Assembly (NCBI RefSeq): GCF_000161455.1
Contig: NZ_CM000745.1
Location: 5,384,048 to 5,397,873 of the forward strand
Direction of reading: 5' to 3'
DNA length: 13,826 nucleotides
Source: Bacillus pseudomycoides DSM 12442
GTDB lineage: Bacteria > Bacillota > Bacilli > Bacillales > Bacillaceae_G
A program made the position numbers and the translations under genes. The notes below the pieces were generated by a model, which did no database searches, was not told the origin of the DNA, and saw nothing but the letters and a program-made list of their open reading frames with translations. Numbering within the stretch: position 1 is the stretch's first letter; every line of letters starts with the position of its first letter. Shown here one piece after another: positions 1-6,081 of this stretch.

Positions 1-1
1 A

Positions 2-79
2 AAGCCACCAGTGGAGCCGCCAACGAAACCAGATAAGCCAAAACCACCGGTAGAACCGCCAACGGATCCGAAGAAGCCA
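2..79 (+). repeat. two 39-bp in-frame tandem repeats
   Basis: Units at 2-40 and 41-79 encode KPPVEPPTKPDKP and KPPVEPPTDPKKP. Most differences between the two DNA units are synonymous third-position changes, which suggests an older duplication held by selection on the protein. More units may lie to the left of the window. Confidence 0.7.
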
Positions 80-94
80 AACACAGTTGCATGA
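2..94 (+). CDS. C-terminal end of an upstream proline-rich protein (partial)
   Basis: Only the last 30 codons are in the window, open from the left edge and ending at TGA 92-94. The visible part consists of two imperfect 13-residue repeats, KPPVEPPTKPDKP and KPPVEPPTDPKKP, followed by a short KPNTVA end. Such Pro/Lys/Glu/Thr-rich tails are typical of extended linkers or wall-spanning stalks in Gram-positive surface or secreted proteins, but no sortase motif or membrane anchor is visible, so this use is only inference. The frame is supported by the 39-bp DNA period staying in phase and by the absence of stops. The next gene starts 31 bases later with its own ribosome-binding site. The function of the full protein cannot be judged from here. 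Confidence 0.6.
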   Translation, partial: KPPVEPPTKPDKPKPPVEPPTDPKKPNTVA

Positions 95-110
95 GTTAAG
101 GAATGAAATA

Positions 111-118
111 AAAGGGGG
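111..118 (+). promoter_or_regulatory. ribosome-binding site that sets the mini-ATPase start
   Basis: AAAGGGGG lies 7 bases before ATG 126. The open frame continues upstream to a possible TTG at 87, but that codon overlaps the preceding gene and has no Shine-Dalgarno match, so ATG 126 is preferred. Confidence 0.6.
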
Positions 119-125
119 ATATAAC

Positions 126-554
126 ATGTTCCAAACAAATGATATAGTGAACATAAATGAAAATTTAAAGATTGTTGGTCGTATTGGTACAGGTAAAACA
201 ACAATTTTAAAAGAACTTGCTACCAAGTTGGATAACGTAATGGTTTTAGACTTTATTGGTGAGTATGAAGATCTTAAAGAATCGTTTGAAGGAGATAAGT
301 TAAATGTTATAAACCTGTGCAATCGAACCTGTCCGAAAGTGGAATTGAGCAAAGAAATAATCGATTTAGCTAAACAACATGACTTTGTAATAATTGATGA
401 AACATTTTACTTATTTGCTGAAGAAGTAAAGGAGTTTTTATCATTTATACAACAAATGAAAGAAGCTAATACAAAAGTAATAGCAAGTTTTCAAACATTA
501 CCACCAATAGAAATTGATATCGAATTTCCTCAATTCATCATGCTTAATCAATGA
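126..554 (+). CDS. small stand-alone P-loop ATPase, resembling a minimal VirB4/HerA-FtsK core
   Basis: A 142-residue soluble protein with the core motifs of an additional-strand (RecA/HerA/FtsK-like) ATPase. Walker A is GRIGTGKTT (residues 18-26), followed by VLDFIGEYEDL (about 40-50), Walker B VIIDET (88-93) and a sensor-like ASFQTLP (120-126). The order and wording echo the VirB4 encoded at 6958-8892 (GKMGAGKST, then FDFTGEFEGI) and the coupling protein (VQALPQL). Full-length VirB4 and VirD4 proteins are about 600-900 residues, so this is a stripped-down nucleotide-binding core with no N-terminal channel domain, no helical insert and no membrane segment. It sits just before the coupling-protein gene but is separated from it by a terminator. 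A role in DNA transfer, partition or regulation of the larger ATPases is inference. It looks complete rather than broken: it has its own ribosome-binding site, start, stop and terminator. Confidence 0.72.
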   Translation: MFQTNDIVNINENLKIVGRIGTGKTTILKELATKLDNVMVLDFIGEYEDLKESFEGDKLNVINLCNRTCPKVELSKEIIDLAKQHDFVIIDETFYLFAEEVKEFLSFIQQMKEANTKVIASFQTLPPIEIDIEFPQFIMLNQ

Positions 555-599
555 ATACTTTTTAAGTACAAATTAGGATTTTGCTTGAAAAAGATTGTA

Positions 600-634
600 A
601 GCTGGTTGAATGCTCAACCAGCTCTTTTATTTTC
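600..634 (+). terminator. intrinsic terminator after the mini-ATPase gene
   Basis: A perfect 10-bp stem, AGCTGGTTGA (600-609) with TCAACCAGCT (614-623), has a 4-base ATGC loop and is followed by CTTTTATTTT. The fit to a Rho-independent terminator is strong. It lies 18 bases before the coupling-protein ATG, so either readthrough or an unseen promoter must feed the downstream operon. I could not find a convincing -35/-10 pair between 555 and 651. Confidence 0.85.
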
Positions 635-651
635 TAAAATAGGAGGGGAAC

Positions 652-3375
652 ATGAACAGTATAAGTCCAAAACCGTCATTCAAATACAAACTAGCTGAAT
701 GGAAAGTACTCATCTCAATGAGTGCTTTTTTATTTGGTGGAATCTTCCTTATCGTAAATTTTCTAGGAAACATCATTGTAGAGTTAGTCAAGACAACATT
801 TTCCGATCTATTACATCCAAAGCCTTTTCATATCGGAATAGAGGATCTGTATACCTTTCAACATCCGTTGTTACTCTATCTCGTATTATTTCTAATTGCG
901 AGCCTTTGTACCATACAATTCGCCTACAAGGTTCGTTCGAGTTTTAAGGATTTAAATCAGAATCAAAAAGATTCTTCTCGTTTTGCAACACTTGATGAAG
1001 TGAAACGACAATATCGAGCGATTCCTGAAAAGACCGAACGATATGAGGGAAAAGGTGGTGTGGTCATTTCTAGGTATGATGAAATTTCGGTGAAATCTAT
1101 TTTACGACAAGCAAAAAAAGTGATGGAAGCAAAAGGGATGGAAAAGTGGCAAGAAATTAAAAACTTAAAAGATAGTGCCAAGGCAGGAAGGCTACTTATA
1201 GATGATGGGGCTGTTAGTAATTTAATCATCGGGACAACGAGGTCTGGTAAAGGGGAAACCTATGTATTTCCAACAATTGATGCTTATTCCCGTGCCAAAA
1301 TACAGCCATCTTTAATCGTCAATGACCCGAAGGGTGAATTGCTAGCGGCATCGAAAAAAACGCTGGAAAAACGGGGGTTTCATATTGAAGTTTTAAATTT
1401 AATTAACCCGTTAGAGTCGATGAGCTACAACTTGCTTCAACTTATCAAAGATGCCTATAAACAAGGTGATACAGCAACAGCTCAGACACTTTGTAATACA
1501 TTATCCTTTTCACTTTATTACAATCCAAATGTAAAGGATCCTTTCTGGAATAACAGTGCGATGAGCTTATGTAATGCATTAATCTTAGCGGTTATAGATA
1601 AATGTATTACAGAAAAAACAGAAGATAAAATTTGCATGTACACGGTTGCTAATATGTTATCGGAGCTTGGTTCGAAAGAAATTGTGATTGATGCAAAAGG
1701 AAATACCAAAAATGCATTAGATATATACTTTGAAATGCTTCCAGCCGATAGTGTAGCAAAAATGCAATATGCAACTTCAAATTTTGCGAAAGGTGAAACT
1801 ACACGAGGTGGCATTTTTAGTACGGCAATGAGTAAATTATCTATTTTTACATTTGAAGGAATTGCAAAAATGACGTCTCGTAACAGTATCGACTTAAAAC
1901 GAATAGGTTTTGGGAAAAGTTTGCAAGGAAAAGGAACACCAAGGGTTCGTGTACAAATTATCTTCCCAGATGGATCGAAAGAAAGTATCAAAACAGATAC
2001 AGCAGGGCGTTTTGAACTGGATTTCCAGCAAAATGTAAAAAAAGGTCAGCGTATTCATGTGATGGAGAGTAAAACGAAGAAGAAAATGATTGTAGAGATC
2101 CAAACAATCAACAAGGATACAGGTGAAACAACATTCAAAGTTGTCGAGAAACAAGATGGATTACAAATTGATAACATTGTCATTTTTGAAAAACCAATTG
2201 CGGTCTTTATGATCGTTCCAGACTATGATTCTAGTAATCATGTCATTGCCTCAATCTTTATTAGACAGTTATATTTTGTGCTCTCCAAGTATGCTGGTTT
2301 AGCTCGTGGTGGGAAGTGTCATAGAGAAGTAGTGTATTTACTGGATGAATTTGGTAATATGCCTGCGATTGATGATATGGGGAATATTGTAACGGTATGT
2401 TTAGGACGAAACATCCGATTTAACCTCATTGTGCAAGCTCTTCCGCAGTTGAAAATGAAATATGGAGATGCAAGTACCACGATTCAAGACAATTGCGGGA
2501 ATCAAATTTATATTCAATCGGGTAATAAAGAAACCGCAAAAGAAATATCCGAAAAATTAGGGAATCAAACAATCAATTCATTATCTCGAAGTGGGAAAGG
2601 ACTATCAATTGATAAGAGTAAGACAGAAGGGATTGATACGAAACCATTATTAACGCCAACAGAGTTAATGAGGTTCCAAGAAGGAGAAAGTGCAGTAATA
2701 CGCTTTATGAAGCGTCGGGATAATAAGTTTGAAAAGATAGAGCCGTTTCCTATTCTGAACCGAGGAAAAACGGTCATGAAATACCGTTGGGAGTACCTGG
2801 GAGATGACTTTGATACGGATCAATCCATTTTAGATATCGACATTCGTTCTTTACATGAATATGTGAATCCAAGGGATCTCATAATTGATTTCTTCCCAAA
2901 ACAAGAAGAGGCGCCAACTGGGCAATCAGAAGAGCCACAACAAATTGCACCAGGATCTGAACCAGAGCCTGTGCCGACGCCTTCAGAAGAAGAGTATGAG
3001 GAACCACAATTTGCGGATATTGATGAAGAGATTGAGATTCCAGAAGAAGCATATTCATCAGAACCAGTTGTGATAGTAGAATCATCTAGTGTTTTTGAAC
3101 CACTTACCTTAGAAAATTGGGAACAAAAAACAGCAGAAGAATTCTTTGAAACACATCGTTCCATTTGGAGTGTGATTGAAAAGAAATGTATGAAGCAATG
3201 GAATAGACCATTAGCGGATATTCAGGCAAGTACAATGGAAAGCTTTATTGACGATTTGAAAATATTAGTGACGACAGGACAAATTGATAAGAATACGTAT
3301 CGTTTGATTAATGGGAAATACGGTGAAATTATGGATAGTTTACTAGAAAAAGAAGGCGTAAAGGAGGAAGCATGA
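652..3375 (+). CDS. VirD4/TraG-type conjugation coupling protein (T4CP)
   Basis: A 907-residue membrane ATPase that would link the DNA-relaxase complex to the secretion channel. Two membrane helices lie at about residues 20-46 and 72-92. Walker A is IIGTTRSGKGE (192-202), followed by VNDPKGEL (223-230), Walker B VVYLLDEFGNMP (560-571) and the VQALPQL motif (594-600), the usual VirD4 order. Between the two Walker motifs, besides the expected helical all-alpha region (about 255-400), there is a beta-rich stretch at about 420-512 resembling a bacterial Ig-like or CNA-B-like sandwich (VRVQIIFPDGS, TDTAGRFELDF, KKGQRIHVMES). The C-terminus has an acidic Pro/Glu linker (about 751-815) and a final helical domain (818-907) that may bind substrate. 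Start ATG 652 is set by AGGAGGGG at 641-648. At about 900 residues it is longer than typical VirD4 proteins because of the insert and the tail. Confidence 0.93.
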   Translation: MNSISPKPSFKYKLAEWKVLISMSAFLFGGIFLIVNFLGNIIVELVKTTFSDLLHPKPFHIGIEDLYTFQHPLLLYLVLFLIASLCTIQFAYKVRSSFKDLNQNQKDSSRFATLDEVKRQYRAIPEKTERYEGKGGVVISRYDEISVKSILRQAKKVMEAKGMEKWQEIKNLKDSAKAGRLLIDDGAVSNLIIGTTRSGKGETYVFPTIDAYSRAKIQPSLIVNDPKGELLAASKKTLEKRGFHIEVLNLINPLESMSYNLLQLIKDAYKQGDTATAQTLCNTLSFSLYYNPNVKDPFWNNSAMSLCNALILAVIDKCITEKTEDKICMYTVANMLSELGSKEIVIDAKGNTKNALDIYFEMLPADSVAKMQYATSNFAKGETTRGGIFSTAMSKLSIFTFEGIAKMTSRNSIDLKRIGFGKSLQGKGTPRVRVQIIFPDGSKESIKTDTAGRFELDFQQNVKKGQRIHVMESKTKKKMIVEIQTINKDTGETTFKVVEKQDGLQIDNIVIFEKPIAVFMIVPDYDSSNHVIASIFIRQLYFVLSKYAGLARGGKCHREVVYLLDEFGNMPAIDDMGNIVTVCLGRNIRFNLIVQALPQLKMKYGDASTTIQDNCGNQIYIQSGNKETAKEISEKLGNQTINSLSRSGKGLSIDKSKTEGIDTKPLLTPTELMRFQEGESAVIRFMKRRDNKFEKIEPFPILNRGKTVMKYRWEYLGDDFDTDQSILDIDIRSLHEYVNPRDLIIDFFPKQEEAPTGQSEEPQQIAPGSEPEPVPTPSEEEYEEPQFADIDEEIEIPEEAYSSEPVVIVESSSVFEPLTLENWEQKTAEEFFETHRSIWSVIEKKCMKQWNRPLADIQASTMESFIDDLKILVTTGQIDKNTYRLINGKYGEIMDSLLEKEGVKEEA

Positions 3376-3575
3376 TGCAAGTAACCAATTCCTTACAACA
3401 AATTTTACAAGTTTACGGAAATCAAGTAATGGCGGGGAGAGAAGTGATGATTGGACTTAGAAATGGCGTTGTGGTGTTACAGCCAGGTGGAACCGGTGAG
3501 GCACCGATTGTGATACGAGTAGACGAAGTGGATGAGTATCTTGATATAACGATACAAGAAGTATTTGAATCCTAA
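3372..3575 (+). CDS. small conserved-looking protein of unknown function in the transfer operon
   Basis: A 67-residue protein (66 if the second ATG at 3375 is used) that I do not recognise. It overlaps the coupling-protein stop in an ATGA arrangement, and AAGGAGG at 3361-3367 lies 4 bases before ATG 3372 and 7 before ATG 3375, so the second ATG has the better spacing. The sequence is soluble, without membrane helix or cysteine. It has a helical N-terminal third (SLQQILQVYGNQVMAG), then short strands and an acidic C-terminal end rich in Val, Ile, Asp and Glu. The tight overlap suggests translational coupling with the coupling protein, and so a possible partner or adaptor role for that ATPase or the next membrane protein. 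That role is inference from position only. Confidence 0.72.
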   Translation: MMQVTNSLQQILQVYGNQVMAGREVMIGLRNGVVVLQPGGTGEAPIVIRVDEVDEYLDITIQEVFES

Positions 3576-3593
3576 GAGAAAGTGGGTGAAACT

Positions 3594-5714
3594 ATGAATG
3601 ATGAGAAAGTCTTAGAAATACTAAAAACATTTGGTGAGTACTTAGAAATTGGTGGATTTACGAACTATATTCTCCGTTCGATTGGTTGGATGATTATTTT
3701 AGGGTTATCGTATCTGGTGGATGCATTAGAAGGAATTACAGATAAAATTTTGTTAGTCAAAACGTTATTTGCATCAGAAGAAGTACAATCTTATGTGCGA
3801 GATTTTCAGCCTCTCTTTTATGTGTTATTTGCGTTTTCGCTCATTTATATTGGATATACTTTAATATTCAATCGCAAAACAAATCGTGAACAGATTGCGG
3901 TGAATATTTTTATCAGTATGGGTGTAATTGTGCTACTAAGTACGGCAATGATGCAAGCAGATAAATTTACAGATAAGGCAATTAAGGCAGTGGATCTCAA
4001 GGGCAGTGGAACTACAAGCGAAAAGATTATAAAGGATGGTCTTACAGATGTTGCGCAGTTTGACATAGGGGAATGGAAGACAACCAAGTTAAAGGAACCA
4101 AATCAAATTCCACAAGAAAATATTAGAAGAATCGACATTTTAGAAAAAATTGACAAAGAATTTAAAATTAGTAAGGATAAAGAATTAACTGATGATGGAC
4201 AAAAAATCTTAGAAAAGAAAATGAGTGTTGCACCAGATGGAAAAGAAGTACTGATAGATTTAAAAAATGGTTGGTTTGATTTTTGGCCAGATAAATATTA
4301 CCGCTGGGACTGGGAGTTTTGGAAAATCGCTTCTTCTTTATTTGTAATTGGGATGACACTATTGTTTACAGCAATCAAACTTGGAAAATTGTGCTTTGAA
4401 CTAGCTTTCAGCTACATTCTAGCAAACTTAGTTGCACCGGCAGATGTGGCAAATGGACAAAAAACTAAGCATATTCTGATGAATATTTTAAATGCGTTTC
4501 TTATCATGATTATGATTTTCCTTTCATTAAAGCTCTATCTCATCGGTATGAACTATATTCATGAAAATGTAAATGGGATTGCTTATGTAGTGGCATTAAT
4601 TTGTTTAAGCCTTGCGGTTGTAGATGGTCCCGTTATTTGTGAACGTCTTTTTGGCATTGATGCAGGGCTTAAAAATGGCTGGGGAGTCGTTGCAGGTGGA
4701 TACGCACTTGGAAAGGGAATCAGTAAAGCAACCGGCAATATAGCGTCCAAAGCTGGTAACATGTTAAAAAGTACAGGTAAGGGCGCATTACAAGCAGGTG
4801 CTGGTGCCGCAGGAATCGCAAATGGATATAAAAATGCAGGGAAAACAAATGGTGGTGAACAAAAGGAGCAAAAGCAAGGAAAAGAACAACAAGGTAAAGA
4901 GAATAAAAAAGAAGGGAAAGAACAACAAGGTAAAGAGAATGGAAAAGAAGGGAAAGAAAAGCAAGGCGATGCCAATGGCGGGGCAAATGGAACCGGTCAT
5001 TCATCTATACAAGATGAAATGAAATCGTCTGGTTTTGATAAAGAGGCTAAAAATGAAGGGCAGGGTTCTTCAGCGAATGTATCCGGCGGAACGCAATCTG
5101 GAGGTAGTGGAACACCAACAAGTGCATCAGGGGGAAGTAAACCAGGAGGTAGTGGAACACCAACAAGTGCATCAGGGGGAAGTAAACCAGGAGGTAGTGG
5201 AGCACCATCAAGTACAACTGGTGGATCTCAATCAAGTGGTGGAGGAGCACCATCAAGTACAACAGGCGGATCTCAATCAAGTGGTAGCGGAACACCATCA
5301 AGTACATCAGGTGGATCTCAATCAAGTGGTGGAGGAGCACCATCAAGTACAACTGGTGGATCTCAATCAAGTGGTGGAGGAGCACCATCAAGTACAACAG
5401 GTGGGTCTCAATCAAGTGGTAGCGGAACATCTTCAAGTGATGAAAGTTCTTCTGGTTCATCTCGTCCGGTAGATACGGCACCAACTTCTACAGAGGATAT
5501 TCCAGCACCACAAAGGGAAAACCGTACCATTGGTCAATATGCAAAGGATCGTCTCTCTAACGCATTTCATAATTCTCCAACAGTACAAAAGACAAAACGT
5601 TCTTATCAGCTTGGACAAAATACAGGAGAGGGCTTACGAAACAAACGCCAAAATAAGAATGAAGGGCAAAATACAAATCAAAATCCACCCAAAAATCGTA
5701 GAAAAGATGCATAG
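3594..5714 (+). CDS. VirB6/TrbL-like polytopic channel protein with repetitive hydrophilic tail
   Basis: About 706 residues. The N-terminal half has roughly six or seven hydrophobic segments: about residues 30-45, 75-92, 103-120, 245-262, 264-281, 297-320 and 329-346, with a large polar loop between the third and fourth. This layout, its length and its place beside a coupling protein and ahead of VirB4 fit the VirB6/TrbL inner-membrane channel family of Gram-positive T4SS; family membership rests on topology and context, not on a catalytic motif. From about residue 370 the protein becomes low-complexity: a Gly/Ala/Lys region, a Lys/Glu/Gln repeat block, then eight 15-residue Gly/Ser/Thr/Pro repeats, and a basic Asn/Gln-rich end. 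Start ATG 3594 follows the purine-rich AAAGTGGGTGA; an in-frame GTG at 3582 is an alternative with poorer support. Confidence 0.82.
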   Translation: MNDEKVLEILKTFGEYLEIGGFTNYILRSIGWMIILGLSYLVDALEGITDKILLVKTLFASEEVQSYVRDFQPLFYVLFAFSLIYIGYTLIFNRKTNREQIAVNIFISMGVIVLLSTAMMQADKFTDKAIKAVDLKGSGTTSEKIIKDGLTDVAQFDIGEWKTTKLKEPNQIPQENIRRIDILEKIDKEFKISKDKELTDDGQKILEKKMSVAPDGKEVLIDLKNGWFDFWPDKYYRWDWEFWKIASSLFVIGMTLLFTAIKLGKLCFELAFSYILANLVAPADVANGQKTKHILMNILNAFLIMIMIFLSLKLYLIGMNYIHENVNGIAYVVALICLSLAVVDGPVICERLFGIDAGLKNGWGVVAGGYALGKGISKATGNIASKAGNMLKSTGKGALQAGAGAAGIANGYKNAGKTNGGEQKEQKQGKEQQGKENKKEGKEQQGKENGKEGKEKQGDANGGANGTGHSSIQDEMKSSGFDKEAKNEGQGSSANVSGGTQSGGSGTPTSASGGSKPGGSGTPTSASGGSKPGGSGAPSSTTGGSQSSGGGAPSSTTGGSQSSGSGTPSSTSGGSQSSGGGAPSSTTGGSQSSGGGAPSSTTGGSQSSGSGTSSSDESSSGSSRPVDTAPTSTEDIPAPQRENRTIGQYAKDRLSNAFHNSPTVQKTKRSYQLGQNTGEGLRNKRQNKNEGQNTNQNPPKNRRKDA
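4878..4967 (+). repeat. 36-bp in-frame tandem repeat (Lys/Glu/Gln block)
   Basis: Two near-identical 36-bp units (4878-4913 and 4914-4949) plus a half unit (4950-4967) encode GKEQQGKENKKE, GKEQQGKENGKE and GKEKQG. They lie inside the hydrophilic tail of the VirB6-like protein and keep its reading frame. The tract is strongly charged and probably forms a flexible or helical spacer. Confidence 0.85.
5085..5444 (+). repeat. eight 45-bp in-frame tandem repeats (Gly/Ser/Thr/Pro)
   Basis: Eight contiguous 45-bp units start at 5085, 5130, 5175, 5220, 5265, 5310, 5355 and 5400. The commonest translation is GGSQSSGGGAPSSTT. The first three units are variants (GGTQSGGSGTPTSAS, GGSKPGGSG...), and the last decays into SSSDE. 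Near-identity of neighbouring units points to recent expansion by slippage or unequal recombination, so copy number probably varies among relatives. Being contiguous, without spacers and coding in frame, it is not a CRISPR array. Confidence 0.92.
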
Positions 5715-5726
5715 GTAAAAACACAG

Positions 5727-5754
5727 TAAGCATACATGGAATGCTTATTTTTTT
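5727..5754 (+). terminator. weak intrinsic terminator or attenuator
   Basis: TAAGCAT (5727-5733) pairs with ATGCTTA (5741-5747) around a 7-base loop, followed directly by seven T residues (5748-5754). The stem is AU-rich and short, so it probably gives partial termination that lowers expression of the downstream channel genes rather than a full stop. Confidence 0.5.
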
Positions 5755-5764
5755 CGCTTGAAAA

Positions 5765-5769
5765 GGAGG
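5765..5769 (+). promoter_or_regulatory. ribosome-binding site setting the VirB3/PrgI-like start
   Basis: GGAGG, within AAAAGGAGG, lies 8 bases before ATG 5778. The frame is open upstream to an ATG at 5736, but that codon lies in the loop of the terminator-like hairpin and has no Shine-Dalgarno match, so 5778 is the likelier start. Confidence 0.65.
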
Positions 5770-5777
5770 AAATACAA

Positions 5778-6068
5778 ATGGCAAACTATCGTATTCCAAA
5801 AGAAATACGAACGGAATTGAAAATCAACAAAGTGTTATACCTTTTTGATCTCTTGTTCATTATAGGGCTTGTGGTTTTCACCATGACAACTAAGCCTTTG
5901 GTTCATCCGATGTTTCAAATTCCCTATTATATATTTATGTTGATTGTAGGTGTCCTTTTAATTGTTCGTCCCAATACAAACCCACAAAAACGGATGTTTG
6001 AGGTGCTGTTTATTATGTTAGCTAGAAAACGTTCTACGTATTGTGCAATCGACCAGGAACAAGACTAA
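5778..6068 (+). CDS. two-helix VirB3/PrgI/TrsC-like conjugation membrane protein
   Basis: A 96-residue protein with a short basic N-terminus (MANYRIPKEIRTELKINK), two hydrophobic helices at about residues 20-39 and 51-67, and a C-terminal part with RPNTNPQKRMFEVLF. Small two-helix proteins placed just before the VirB4 gene are a standard T4SS feature: VirB3 in Gram-negative systems, and PrgI or TrsC-type proteins in Gram-positive plasmids. They are thought to bind VirB4 at the membrane. The assignment rests on size, topology, the IPKEIRTELKI opening and the position two genes before VirB4; which of these families it belongs to is not certain. The stop is immediately followed by the ribosome-binding site of the next gene. 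Confidence 0.75.
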   Translation: MANYRIPKEIRTELKINKVLYLFDLLFIIGLVVFTMTTKPLVHPMFQIPYYIFMLIVGVLLIVRPNTNPQKRMFEVLFIMLARKRSTYCAIDQEQD

Positions 6069-6074
6069 AGGAGG
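6067..6074 (+). promoter_or_regulatory. ribosome-binding site overlapping the upstream stop
   Basis: AAAGGAGG begins within the TAA stop of the VirB3/PrgI-like gene (6066-6068) and lies 7 bases before ATG 6082. It decides that start over possible upstream codons in the same frame, and implies coupled translation. Confidence 0.65.
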
Positions 6075-6081
6075 AAATGGA

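Noticed and set aside
82..118. Possible sigma-A promoter (TTGCAT at 88-93) before the mini-ATPase
   Set aside because: No -10 element at suitable spacing follows; the sequence at the expected place is AAAGGGGG, the ribosome-binding site.
5085..5444. Regular 45-bp repeats as a CRISPR array
   Set aside because: Units are contiguous with no unique spacers, and they encode an in-frame 15-residue repeat within the VirB6-like tail.
5047..5484. Long open frame on the minus strand over the repeat region
   Set aside because: It mirrors the 45-bp period (a multiple of three keeps every frame open), has no ribosome-binding site, and lies within a well-supported + strand gene. The matching +2 frame at 5035-5472 is rejected for the same reason.
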